Source of the DNA: CAZEHO01 sp964511945
GTDB lineage: Bacteria; Actinomycetota; Acidimicrobiia; Spongiisociales; UBA11373
Reading direction: 5' to 3'
Assembly: GCA_964511945.1 (NCBI GenBank)
Contig: CAZEHO010000001.1
Coordinates: 186,001 to 250,000, forward strand
DNA: 64,000 bases
Position numbers and translations under genes: made by a program. This document shows, one piece after another, positions 33,714-42,487 of this stretch (position 1 is the stretch's first letter; each line of letters begins with the position of its first letter). The notes beneath the pieces were generated by a model, which saw only the letters and a program-made list of their open reading frames with translations, was not told the origin of the DNA and ran no database searches.

Positions 33714-34450
33714 ACGTACGCCTGGGCGATCTTCAGCGCCATGGCGGCGGTATCGCCGGTTGCCGCGAGGTTCTCCGCCTTGCGAGCGTCCATCCGCCGG
33801 ACCACGACCCGGCACCAATCGGATGCGCTGCCGCGGATGACGTCGGTTACCCCTTCGGGACCGAACACCCATCTGGCGTACCCGGGTCCGACCAGTTCGA
33901 CCCGGATCGGCTCCGGGTACGGCTCGCCGGCACGATCAAACGCGTAGGGGAGCGTCACCCAGCCGAGCCAGGCGACATGGCGCAGGCGGGGAGTGTCCTC
34001 GGCGGGTTTGTCGAGCGCGACCTGGACATCGAGGCCGTGTGCCCACGTCTCCATGAGGCGGGTGGTGGCCAGGGTGCGCACGCTCATGTCGGAGGCGAAC
34101 CAGTGGACCCGGTGGCCGGCCTGCATGCGGGACATGGCGTCGACCACGGCAGCCCGGTTGTGGCGCCACCACTCGATGACCTCCTGGGGGCGCTTGGTGC
34201 GGCCGAGCTTGACCCCGACCTCGTTGAACTCATCGACGCTGTCGTGGGACAAAGCCTCGGTGAGAGCGGCGCCATCGGCCGTCAGCACGCTTCTGGCGAC
34301 TTCTTCGGTCGCGGCGAGGTGGCTGATCGTGTCGAGCACGGTCCAGCGCTTCGCCGGCGTCTTCTTGCGCCAGTCGCGCTCCGGGATCCGCTGGAGCATC
34401 TGATCCAGCGCCTGCTGTTCGGCCACCAAATCGGCCAGGATCTCGCGCAT
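33710..34450 (-). CDS. TIGR03084/DinB-like mycothiol-dependent type protein
   Basis: 246 aa. An N-terminal four-helix DinB-like bundle has WTVLDTISHLAATE (about 36-49) and ETWAHGLDVQVALD (about 135), whose two His and one Glu probably bind a metal as in mycothiol maleylpyruvate isomerase. A C-terminal domain of about 80 residues completes the TIGR03084 architecture. A mycothiol-dependent conjugation or isomerisation is plausible. It is co-transcribed with the BtpA-like gene. Confidence 0.85.
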   Translation of the reverse strand: MREILADLVAEQQALDQMLQRIPERDWRKKTPAKRWTVLDTISHLAATEEVARSVLTADGAALTEALSHDSVDEFNEVGVKLGRTKRPQEVIEWWRHNRAAVVDAMSRMQAGHRVHWFASDMSVRTLATTRLMETWAHGLDVQVALDKPAEDTPRLRHVAWLGWVTLPYAFDRAGEPYPEPIRVELVGPGYARWVFGPEGVTDVIRGSASDWCRVVVRRMDARKAENLAATGDTAAMALKIAQAYV

Positions 34451-34482
34451 AGGCCCACAGGCTAATCGGGTGGGGGGCGGCC

Positions 34483-35526
34483 TTAGCCGGTGACGAGGGT
34501 GTTGAGGTGGTCGATCAGGGACCGCATTCGCCCCAGGGAGCGACGGTTGAAGTGCAACTGAAGCCTGGCAAGATCTGTGTGATCCCGGTCTTCGATCTCC
34601 TCGTCAGTGGGTCCGATCGCGTCGATTCGCCCGTCGACCAGGATGTCGCTGAAGAGGTCGTTGATCTCGGCGAGCTGCTCGGTCGTCGGAGCCTGGTGGA
34701 GGCGAAGCACCAGGTGCCCTTTGACGAAGCGCTGGGAGTGGTAGTTCGCGTAAAACTGCAGGATCTCAGCGGCCGCTACCTCGAGGCTGGTCGTGTGGAG
34801 CAGCAGGTCGAGGTCCTCGGGGAAGATCATCCCGTGCCGCAGCGGGCCGTCTGCTACGAAGTCGAGCCACTGCTGCCAGTACCCGGTGCCCGGTGCCTCC
34901 ATGAGGACGATCGGGTGCATGTCGCTCTTGCCGGTCTGGATCAGGGTGAGCAGCTCGAACGCCTCGTCGAGGGTCCCGAATCCGCCGGGAAACAGGGCAA
35001 ACGCGTGGGACTCCTTCATGAACATCAGCTTGCGGGTGAAGAAGTACTTGAAGTTGATGAGCCGGCTCTGATCGATGTAGGGGTTGGCGTCCGCTTCGAA
35101 GGGCAGGCGGATGTTCACCCCGAACCCGTATTCCCTCCCGGCCCCCATGCTCCCGGCTTCCATGATGCCGGGACCGGCCCCGGTGACGACCATCCATCCC
35201 TGCGTCTCCACCATGTGTCGGGCGAAATCGGCTGCCAGCTGGTAGTTGGGGTCTTCCGTGGGGGTCCGAGCCGATCCGAAGATCGTGACCTTGCGGGTGT
35301 CCCGATACTGCGAGAAGACCCGGAACGAGTAGCGCAGCTCCTTGAGTGCGGCGTTGATCAGTTTGAGATCGCCGCGATCAGCGTCGTCGCGGGCCAGTTT
35401 CAGCGCGGTGACAATCATGGCGGCGACCAGATCGTCGTCGGCGTACTCCTTGCCGCCGAGCGCGTCGCTGGCGAGTTCCTGGATCCGTTGGTCGAGGTCG
35501 TCGTCGCCGATGTGATAGGGGCGCAT
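34483..35526 (-). CDS. LOG-family (TIGR00730) Rossmann-fold protein
   Basis: 347 aa. GSAR at 84-87, VVTGAGPGIMEA (113-124) and PGGFGTLDE (180-188) are the hallmark motifs of the lysine-decarboxylase-like LOG family; these hydrolyse cytokinin riboside phosphates or related nucleotides. It is longer than plant-type LOG, with extra N- and C-terminal regions. The start ATG at 35526 excludes a spurious extension. It is divergent from the HAD hydrolase. Confidence 0.88.
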   Translation of the reverse strand: MRPYHIGDDDLDQRIQELASDALGGKEYADDDLVAAMIVTALKLARDDADRGDLKLINAALKELRYSFRVFSQYRDTRKVTIFGSARTPTEDPNYQLAADFARHMVETQGWMVVTGAGPGIMEAGSMGAGREYGFGVNIRLPFEADANPYIDQSRLINFKYFFTRKLMFMKESHAFALFPGGFGTLDEAFELLTLIQTGKSDMHPIVLMEAPGTGYWQQWLDFVADGPLRHGMIFPEDLDLLLHTTSLEVAAAEILQFYANYHSQRFVKGHLVLRLHQAPTTEQLAEINDLFSDILVDGRIDAIGPTDEEIEDRDHTDLARLQLHFNRRSLGRMRSLIDHLNTLVTG

Positions 35527-35563
35527 ACCGCCCGTGACGGTAGTCGGCCGGGCCCTCCGTCCG

Positions 35564-35569
35564 TAGGAT
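35564..35569 (+). promoter_or_regulatory. -10 box of the HAD hydrolase gene
   Basis: TAGGAT followed after 6 bases by GTG; predicted leaderless start. Confidence 0.6.
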
Positions 35570-35575
35570 GCCGGC

Positions 35576-36235
35576 GTGCCGCACATCGTCTGGGACTGGA
35601 ACGGGACTCTGCTCGACGACCTCCCGCTGATCCTCGATGCCGCCAACGCCGCGTTGGGGCGGTTCGGGGCGGGTCCGATCACGGTCACCGAGTACCGGGA
35701 TCGGTTCACCCGTCCCATCGTCGGGTTCTATGCCTGGGCATTGGATCGGGACGTCACCGACGATGAAGTCGAGGTCATCGATCAGGCATTCTTCGATCAC
35801 TACCACGCCGGTCTCGACTCGGTAGGGCTCAATGAGGAAGCTCTCGATGCCGTCGCCCGGACCGCCGAGCAGGGTGCCACCCAGTCGATCCTCTCGATGT
35901 GGTGGCACGACCGGCTCGTTCCCGCGGTCGAGCGCCTCGGGCTAGCCGACCCCATGGTCCTGGTGGATGGACTGCGCGGCACGGCGGGTGAATCGAAGAC
36001 CGCCCATCTGGCCGACCATCTCGACGAATTGGCCCGCCTCGTTCCCGGTATCGGGGCGGCAGACATCACCGTGATCGGTGACGTCGCCGACGATGCCGCT
36101 GCGGCGTCGGCATCAGGCGCGGCGTGTGTCCTTGTGGATACCGGATCCCAGAGCCGATCCGCACTCGAGGCAACGGGGTCACCGGTGATGAGTTCCCTCT
36201 GCGAAGCCGTTCGATTGGCTCTGGCGAATTGCTAG
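35576..36235 (+). CDS. HAD-family phosphatase (phosphoglycolate phosphatase-like)
   Basis: 219 aa. Motif I is DWNGTLLDD (Asp7 nucleophile; Asn9 where many HADs have Asp). Motif III Lys (ESKTAHL, about 140) and motif IV IGDVADDA (about 165) are present, with a helical cap between. It probably hydrolyses a small phosphate ester. The GTG start lies 6 bases after TAGGAT. It converges on the AAA gene. Confidence 0.83.
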   Translation: MPHIVWDWNGTLLDDLPLILDAANAALGRFGAGPITVTEYRDRFTRPIVGFYAWALDRDVTDDEVEVIDQAFFDHYHAGLDSVGLNEEALDAVARTAEQGATQSILSMWWHDRLVPAVERLGLADPMVLVDGLRGTAGESKTAHLADHLDELARLVPGIGAADITVIGDVADDAAAASASGAACVLVDTGSQSRSALEATGSPVMSSLCEAVRLALANC

Positions 36236-36256
36236 TGCGCTGAGCCGGTTTCGTCG

Positions 36257-37246
36257 CTATCGAAACGCCGGCCCCTCCGGCCCCTTGCGGGCCACCGCAC
36301 TCCACACCGTTTCGTAGTGGTCGGTGTCGAAGGGATCGATGTGGGTGAGTACGAATGATTCCCACGACCGCCGCAGCGGATCTTCATTGGCGCCGTACAT
36401 CCACAGCCCGGCGGGGATGCGGTCGAGCACGGTCCGGAGGCTCATCGGGGTCCCCACCCGGGTCCTCGCATCGGAGGCCGTGAAGGACTCGTTCACCTCC
36501 ACCGCGAGGCGGGCGATCGTCGTGACGAAGGCGGCCCCCATGCTGGGATACCGCCGTTCCAGCATCTGCTCGATCTGTTCGGCGGTGGGGAACTGCTTTT
36601 CCCAGATGATCCAGCGGTCGGCAAACGCCTTGTTGAGAGTCTGGGTGCCGGCGTAATCGCGCAGGTCGGTGGGGTTGAGTGTCCCGTAGAGCCGCACATC
36701 CGACCGGAGACGGACTGTTTCGCCGGTCGGCAGGTCCAATGCCTGATATCGGTCGAGGAGGCCGTGGAGGGCGAACAGGGTCTCCGCGCCGGCGGCGTTG
36801 AGTTCGGAGAGGTTGATCAGCGCCGGGCCGCGCAGGGCCCGCGTGATGTCGCCGTCCTCCCAGCGGCTCTCGGTCCCACCCTTGCCGTCCCCGTGGAGCT
36901 TCACCGACCCGATCAGCGTGATGTCGCGTACCTCGCCGGTCAGCGGAATGCGGTAGTAGGGAAGGCGCAGCAGGGCGGCTAACTGCTCGAGGTCGTGGTC
37001 CTTGCCGGTGCCCATGTGGCCGCGCAGCGCCACATGGAGCGGCGTGTCGGTGATGTTGTTGCGCCGGACCTGCTCCAGCCTGGCCAGCCGGTACAACATG
37101 CCCAGGTCGACGTAGTGCGGATCCGCCTCGGGGATCTTGCCCACCCGCTGGTCGTGGTCGGCGAGCCCTTCGTCGACCGAGTGCGTCTCCAGTTCGATCG
37201 GTGGGTTCTCGCCGGTCGGGTCGGCGAACGTGACGGTCTCAGCCAT
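36257..37246 (-). CDS. MoxR/CobS-like AAA ATPase
   Basis: 329 aa. Walker A is GHMGTGKD (76-83). The Walker B position reads ALINLSELN (142-150), with Ser in place of the usual Asp before Glu148. Sensor 1 is GTLNPTD. MoxR/CobS-type ATPases insert metals into, or remodel, targets held by a partner VWA protein, which is encoded immediately upstream. GAGGAG precedes the ATG at 37246 and the gene overlaps the VWA gene by 8 bases. The Ser substitution suggests altered hydrolysis. The target is unknown. Confidence 0.83.
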   Translation of the reverse strand: MAETVTFADPTGENPPIELETHSVDEGLADHDQRVGKIPEADPHYVDLGMLYRLARLEQVRRNNITDTPLHVALRGHMGTGKDHDLEQLAALLRLPYYRIPLTGEVRDITLIGSVKLHGDGKGGTESRWEDGDITRALRGPALINLSELNAAGAETLFALHGLLDRYQALDLPTGETVRLRSDVRLYGTLNPTDLRDYAGTQTLNKAFADRWIIWEKQFPTAEQIEQMLERRYPSMGAAFVTTIARLAVEVNESFTASDARTRVGTPMSLRTVLDRIPAGLWMYGANEDPLRRSWESFVLTHIDPFDTDHYETVWSAVARKGPEGPAFR

Positions 37247-39359
37247 TGGCGCTCCTCGGGAATGGGTCATCGTAGGCAAGGCTCTCGTGGGCCCACCACG
37301 TGTCGCCGCCGACGGCGGCGATGTGGCGGCGGAGGGCCGAACGAACGCCGGTCACCATCGCGTCGGTGAGGGCATCGGGTCGTTCGACCACCTGATTGCG
37401 GGAGTATGCAGCTTGGACGGTGTCGTCACCGATGCCGATCCCGAGCACGGTGGTGCCGGCGACTTCGGCCTCGTTGACTGCCGCGGCGAGTGCGTCGATG
37501 GATCCGCGGGTCATGCCGTCGGCGAGCACGATGAGCATGCGGACCTGCGTGTTGCGGCGGGCAAGGCGTTCGACCGCATGGGTGACGTTGATCTCGTCGA
37601 CGTTGGCTGCCTTCTCGAACATCGACACCGGCGGGGTCGCCGATGGATCCCGCCGCGCCGCGGTGGCGGCCTCCTGAGGGCTGGCGGCGGTCCAGAAGAG
37701 GCCGGCGAGTCCGTCCTCGGCGTTCTCCCAGCGCCAATCGAACGGTTTCACCAGGTAATGGTTGATCGTTCGGGTGAGCCGGTCGGCGGCGCCGCCCTGG
37801 CTGCGGCGCAGGGCTCCCTTGGTCGTCAGCTGGCGGTCGACGTAGGTGCGTTCCGAATCGTCTTCCCGGGCGGCGAACGCCCGGTTGAAGATCGCAATCT
37901 CGAATTCGAGCTGTAGCTCGTCGGATAGCCGGGCCAGTGTCCAGGCGCCGAGGACGGCTGCTGCCATTGCCCACGGGGCCTTGACACCTCCGGGGAGGAT
38001 CCGGGGCTGGAGCATGCTGGCGGAGCCGTCGACGAGCAGGCTCACGCTGTACGCACGGCGAGTCGGCAGCGAGCGGCGTTCGAACATGCGCTGGTAGAGG
38101 CCGGCTCCGAGAAAGAGCGCGGCATACGGAGACAGGTCGCCGGCGTCGTATCCCGACCGCAACCCGCGGCGCTGATTGGCGGCGAACAGCGGGAAGAGTT
38201 CGCCCGAGATGTGCCGCTGCCCGACGGCCCACCGTTTGGCGGCGGCCTCCAGTGCGTGGCGGCCCTCGTTGGCGAACCGGCCGAAGCGAGCCGGCAGGGG
38301 GCTGAGGATGAGCTTTCCTCCCTGACCGGTCGGCAGGTAGACGTCGGGTGCCTCACTGACCCGGAGGATTTGATCGGTGGCGGGGTCGCCGGCCTGCTGC
38401 GCTTCATCGGGCCGGCCGGTTTCGGCTTCGGCGGCCTGGGCGGCCCGCTTGGTTTGGTCGTAGCTCTCGACGTCCTTGAGGATCGGGCTCACCATCCGGA
38501 CCGCGTCGACGCCCGAAGAGATGTTCTCGCTCTCGGTTTCCTCCCGGACCTGCTGCTCGGCCTTCGATTCGTCGGGAGAGGCTTCGGTCAGGAGCCCGTG
38601 GAGCCGGGCGAGGGCGAGCAGCTTCATGGACACCGAAGCCGCCTCCCACGGTCCGGCAGCTGCGGTGGCGTCACCGATGAGCTCGCGAGCTTCCTCCAGC
38701 GCGGCCGCCACCGGAGGTGTGGTTCTCGTCTGCAGAGTGTCCACGTCCTGGTAACCGCCGACGGCGAGAAAACAGGCGAGTGCGAACTGACCCATCGGGC
38801 GGGCCTGGCCCATCGCCGCCGGAATCGAGGACACGTAGAGGTCGCGAAGGACGGAGCGGGCGCCCGGGTAGACGTCGAGGTTCTGTACCTCCTGTCGGGC
38901 GTCTTCGATGGTGAGGAACATGGCCTCGCCTGCGGGGCCCGCCGCCTGGGACACCGCATCGAGCAGCGACACCGGATCGTCGGGGAGCGGTTCGTCGGCG
39001 TCGGGGATCCATTCCGTGGGAATCGGGCGCGTCTCCTCGAAGTCGGTGGCGACGAGGTGCACGACCTCGTGCAGAGCGGACGCCAATGCCACCTCGGACG
39101 GGGTCACCGGGGCTTCCCGGGCGTAGGCGGCCTGGAAGACGCCGGGGTCGACGACAATCTCCCCAGGCTCCGCGGCAGCGTGAGAACCGAGGCGAATGCG
39201 AAGCTCCTCGTCGTCCGCCAGTGATCGGGCGAAGCGGGTCACGGCAGGCGCGACCCGCTGGTAGCGGGCGACCACGAACTCGATCGCCCGCTCTTCCGGC
39301 GGGAGGATCTCATGGAGGATGGTTTCGTCTCGAGCGCGCACGAACGCCGATTCTCCCAC
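37239..39359 (-). CDS. VWA-domain protein with N-terminal HExxH motif (CobT/NorD-like)
   Basis: About 706 aa. The N-terminal half has HEVVH (97-101) followed by IEDARQE (151-157), a pattern seen in CobT/NorD-type proteins and in zinc peptidases. A middle region of about 120 charged residues follows. The C-terminal VWA domain has the metal site DGSAS (444-448), and a later acidic loop DGMTRGS is present. It should act with the overlapping AAA ATPase. The start is uncertain: GTG 39359 and GTG 39341 are both possible and no ATG or good ribosome site exists. Confidence 0.8.
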   Translation of the reverse strand: MGESAFVRARDETILHEILPPEERAIEFVVARYQRVAPAVTRFARSLADDEELRIRLGSHAAAEPGEIVVDPGVFQAAYAREAPVTPSEVALASALHEVVHLVATDFEETRPIPTEWIPDADEPLPDDPVSLLDAVSQAAGPAGEAMFLTIEDARQEVQNLDVYPGARSVLRDLYVSSIPAAMGQARPMGQFALACFLAVGGYQDVDTLQTRTTPPVAAALEEARELIGDATAAAGPWEAASVSMKLLALARLHGLLTEASPDESKAEQQVREETESENISSGVDAVRMVSPILKDVESYDQTKRAAQAAEAETGRPDEAQQAGDPATDQILRVSEAPDVYLPTGQGGKLILSPLPARFGRFANEGRHALEAAAKRWAVGQRHISGELFPLFAANQRRGLRSGYDAGDLSPYAALFLGAGLYQRMFERRSLPTRRAYSVSLLVDGSASMLQPRILPGGVKAPWAMAAAVLGAWTLARLSDELQLEFEIAIFNRAFAAREDDSERTYVDRQLTTKGALRRSQGGAADRLTRTINHYLVKPFDWRWENAEDGLAGLFWTAASPQEAATAARRDPSATPPVSMFEKAANVDEINVTHAVERLARRNTQVRMLIVLADGMTRGSIDALAAAVNEAEVAGTTVLGIGIGDDTVQAAYSRNQVVERPDALTDAMVTGVRSALRRHIAAVGGDTWWAHESLAYDDPFPRSANG

Positions 39360-39391
39360 GTCGGCGCCAGGAAGAAAGCTCCAAGAATGGA

Positions 39392-39421
39392 TTGGAAAGG
39401 GTTCCAGACGTCGGCTAAGGT
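39392..39421 (+). promoter_or_regulatory. Promoter of the branched-chain-type binding protein
   Basis: TTGGAA (39392-39397) and TAAGGT (39416-39421) with an 18-base spacer. GGAAAGGGTTCC, an imperfect palindrome without the central CG of the LacI-type sites, overlaps the -35. Confidence 0.55.
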
Positions 39422-39480
39422 CCAGCAACTTCCGAGGGGGCTTTCGAGTCCCTTCGGGATCCAATGAGGAGGAACTGGAC

Positions 39481-40854
39481 ATGAATACCAGCAGGAAGCG
39501 CCTGTGGCAGGTGTTGGTGCTGGTGCTGGCACTGGCACTCGTCGCCGCGGCATGTGGTGATGACGACGACGCAGCCACGACCACCACCGCAGCGCCGACC
39601 ACCACGGCCGCACCTACTACCACGGCGGCGCCGACCACAACAGCGGCACCGACCACGACCGCGGCACCGACGACCACGACGACGGAAGCCGCTACCACGA
39701 CGACCGAGGCTCCCGCCGAGCCGCTCAAGGTCGGTTACGTGCTTCCGCAGACCGGAGGCCTTGCCTTCATTGCGGACTCGCTGATCATGGCGGTCGAGAT
39801 GGCAGTTGCAGAGATCGAAGCTGCCGGCGGTTCCGTCACCTTGATCGGCACCGACAGCGGGACCGATCCTCAGGTCGCCGGCAATGCCGTCGAGCAGCTC
39901 CTCGTCGCCGACGAGGTCGATGCCATCATCGGGCCGGCGGCTACCGGCATCACCAAGTCGGTGATCGACCGGATCACCGGCAGCCAGGTTCCCATGTGCT
40001 CTCCGTCGAACACCGGCGCCGAGCTCACGACCTGGGACGATGGCGGCTACTACTTCCGGACCGCTCCGCCGGACAACCTGCAGAGCGTGGTCCACGCCGA
40101 ACTGATCGTCGATGACGGCGCCACCAAGGTGGCCGTTGCGTTCCGCAGCGACGACTACGGCCGTGGCCTCGCCGCCGGGATCCGTGATGCCCTCGAGGCC
40201 AGCGGTGTCGAGGTGGCCGAGTTCATCGAGTTCGACAAGGACGGCACCAGCTTCGATGCGGAAGCGGCCCAAATCGCCGCAGCCGGCGTCGACGCCATCT
40301 CCTTCATCAGCTTCGCCGAGGGCGCTGCGTTCCTCCAGGCGCTGATTGAGGCCGGTGTCGGACCCGAGACGACGGCGATCTACGTCGCCGACGGTTTCGT
40401 CGACAGCGTGAGTTTCGACCAGGTGGATCCGGACAATCCGGCCGTCCTGGAAGGTATCCGCGCCACCTATCCGTCGGTTGCTCCGACGACCGGTGAGCCG
40501 ACCTTCGGCGACCGGTTCGATGCGTTCGCTCCTGGAGCTCCGAACATCTTCTCGGCGCAGTCCTTCGACTGCACCATGGTGATCGTGCTCGCCAGCCTTG
40601 CCGCCGGCAGCACGGACGCGATGGACATTGCAGCGATGATGAACGAGGTCACCCGGCCTCCGGGCACGAAGTGCTCCTTCTACGCCGATTGTGCTGCGGC
40701 CCTCGCAGCCGGTGAGGAGATCGACTACGACGGCGCCAGTGGTGCTCTCGACTTCGTCGATGCAGGCGAGCCCGGGGTGGGCATCTACAGCCTCCTCGAG
40801 TACGACGCCGAGGGTGGGCAGATCGAACTGGCAGAGGCGACGATCGCTCCGTAG
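39481..40854 (+). CDS. Branched-chain amino-acid-type ABC substrate-binding lipoprotein
   Basis: 457 aa. A signal peptide ends in VAAAC (Cys25), followed by an Asp-rich patch and a Thr/Ala/Pro linker (about 33-80). The Peripla_BP_6 receptor fold follows, with LKVGYVLPQTGGLAF at about 82 and GPAATGITKSVIDRITGSQVP near 155. GAGGAGG lies about 10 bases before ATG 39481. It faces livF end to end, so it is transcribed separately from the permease operon. The ligand could be an amino acid, amide, urea or aromatic acid. Confidence 0.9.
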   Translation: MNTSRKRLWQVLVLVLALALVAAACGDDDDAATTTTAAPTTTAAPTTTAAPTTTAAPTTTAAPTTTTTEAATTTTEAPAEPLKVGYVLPQTGGLAFIADSLIMAVEMAVAEIEAAGGSVTLIGTDSGTDPQVAGNAVEQLLVADEVDAIIGPAATGITKSVIDRITGSQVPMCSPSNTGAELTTWDDGGYYFRTAPPDNLQSVVHAELIVDDGATKVAVAFRSDDYGRGLAAGIRDALEASGVEVAEFIEFDKDGTSFDAEAAQIAAAGVDAISFISFAEGAAFLQALIEAGVGPETTAIYVADGFVDSVSFDQVDPDNPAVLEGIRATYPSVAPTTGEPTFGDRFDAFAPGAPNIFSAQSFDCTMVIVLASLAAGSTDAMDIAAMMNEVTRPPGTKCSFYADCAAALAAGEEIDYDGASGALDFVDAGEPGVGIYSLLEYDAEGGQIELAEATIAP

Positions 40855-40880
40855 CGGCGGACGAGACTCGCACATGATTG

Positions 40881-40906
40881 ATGGGGCCCGGGAATCCGGG
40901 CCCCAT
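40881..40906. terminator. Bidirectional terminator between the binding protein and livF
   Basis: ATGGGGCCCGG and CCGGGCCCCAT make an 11-bp perfect stem with a GAAT loop, 27 bases from each stop codon. Confidence 0.75.
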
Positions 40907-40932
40907 CTACGTGCGGTCGGATCGGTTGCCCG

Positions 40933-41661
40933 CTACTCCGCCCGGCCCAGCGTCCCGAGGTAGAGGTCGACGACCTTCGGGTCGTGCAGCAATTCGGTGC
41001 CGGTCCCGGTGTAGGCATTGGCCCCCTGGTCCAGGACGAATCCGTAGTCGCATATCTGCAGGCAGCGGCGGGCGTTCTGCTCGACCATGATCACCGAAAC
41101 CCCGCTGTCGGCGATCTGGCGCACGGTCTCGAAGACCATGTCCTGATTGGCCGGGGAAAGCCCGGCAGACGGCTCATCGAGCAGCAGGACGTTCGGGTCC
41201 ATCATCAAGGCTCGGCCCATCGCCAGCATCTGCCGTTCTCCGCCGGAGAGCAGCCCGGCACGCTGGCCGCGCCGCTCGGCGAGCAGCGGGAACATCTCGG
41301 TGACGGCGGCAAACCGGTCGTTCCAGGCCTCGGGCTTCAGATACAGACCCATCCGCAGGTTCTCGTCGACAGTCAGGGTGCCGAAGACGTTGCTGAGCTG
41401 GGGGACGTACCCGACGCCGCGGGCGACCAGTTCGTGAGCCGCCATGTTTGAGATGTCCTCGCCGCGCAGCTTCACCAGTCCCTTGCGCACCTCGACGAGG
41501 CCGAAGAGGGCCTTGATGAGAGTGGACTTCCCGGCACCGTTGGGGCCGATGATCCCGACGAGTTCTCCCTCGCCGAGTTCGAGATGGACGCCGGTGAGGA
41601 TGTCGACTCCCGGCAAGTAGCCGGCCACGACGCCGTTGGCGATGAGTAGGCGCTCAGACAT
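40933..41661 (-). CDS. livF: Branched-chain-type ABC transporter ATPase LivF
   Basis: 242 aa. Walker A GPNGAGKST (about 38), signature LLSGGERQM (about 135) and Walker B VLLLDEPSAGLSP (about 157). The short length and GLSP after Walker B are typical of LivF. ATG 41661 overlaps the livG stop by 8 bases. It is the last gene of livH-M-G-F. Confidence 0.92.
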   Translation of the reverse strand: MSERLLIANGVVAGYLPGVDILTGVHLELGEGELVGIIGPNGAGKSTLIKALFGLVEVRKGLVKLRGEDISNMAAHELVARGVGYVPQLSNVFGTLTVDENLRMGLYLKPEAWNDRFAAVTEMFPLLAERRGQRAGLLSGGERQMLAMGRALMMDPNVLLLDEPSAGLSPANQDMVFETVRQIADSGVSVIMVEQNARRCLQICDYGFVLDQGANAYTGTGTELLHDPKVVDLYLGTLGRAE

Positions 41662-42487
41662 CGTCGATGTTCCCATGGTGCTCGCCGAGGTAAGCGTCGA
41701 TGACCGCCTTGTTGCGGGCGACTACGCCCGGAGGCCCTTCGGCGATGACCTGGCCCTGGCTCATGCAGACGACCCAGTCCGAGATCTCCTGGACCACGTC
41801 CATGTCGTGCTCGATGAAAACGACGCTGAGCCCGGCGTCGCGCAGACCGGTGATATGGCCGAGGAGCGACTGGGTGAGTGCCGGATTCACGCCGGCCGTC
41901 GGCTCGTCCAACATGATGAGTTCGGGTTCGATCATCAGGGCGCGGGCCATCTCCAATAGCTTGCGCTGGCCGCCGGACAGGCTTCCTGAGTACTCGTCGG
42001 CCATGTGCCCGAGCCCGAAGCGGTCGAGGGCCTCCCGTGCGATGGCTTCGTTGGCTTCCTCGATGTGGCGATAGCGGCCGAACAGCGCACCCCAGAACGA
42101 CTCACCGACATGGTCCTTGGTGGCCACCATCATGTTCTCCAGCACCGTGAGGCGGGCCAGCGACTTGGTGAGCTGGAAGGTGCGCACCATGCCCTTGCGG
42201 GCCACACGGAACGACGGGATTCCGACCAGCGGACCGCCGTTGAGGTGCCACTCACCGTTCTGGGGGCGGTCGAAGCCGGTCAACACGTTGAACAGCGTCG
42301 TCTTGCCGGCTCCGTTCGGTCCGATCAGCGACGTGATCGTGCCCCGCTGGACTTCGAGGTGGGCGACATCGACTGCGCGCAGCCCGCCGAAGAAGCGCTG
42401 CAGGGCGTCGGCGATCAGGATCGGGTCGGGCTTGGCAACCCCGGCTTCGTGGGCCACATCGGCGAGCGGATGAGGTTCAGCGGCCAT
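41654..42487 (-). CDS. livG: Branched-chain-type ABC transporter ATPase LivG
   Basis: 277 aa. Walker A IGPNGAGKTT (about 55), signature YSGSLSGGQRKLLEMA (about 165) and Walker B LIMLDEPTAGVNP (about 188). The VRTFQ Q-loop region and GVNP are typical of LivG. About 20 extra N-terminal residues precede the domain. It overlaps livM by 11 bases. Confidence 0.92.
   Translation of the reverse strand: MAAEPHPLADVAHEAGVAKPDPILIADALQRFFGGLRAVDVAHLEVQRGTITSLIGPNGAGKTTLFNVLTGFDRPQNGEWHLNGGPLVGIPSFRVARKGMVRTFQLTKSLARLTVLENMMVATKDHVGESFWGALFGRYRHIEEANEAIAREALDRFGLGHMADEYSGSLSGGQRKLLEMARALMIEPELIMLDEPTAGVNPALTQSLLGHITGLRDAGLSVVFIEHDMDVVQEISDWVVCMSQGQVIAEGPPGVVARNKAVIDAYLGEHHGNIDDV

Noticed and set aside
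39394..39405. GGAAAGGGTTCC at the promoter of the second binding protein
   Set aside because: Palindromic but lacks the invariant central CG of the LacI-type sites, so not counted in the regulon; it could belong to another regulator.
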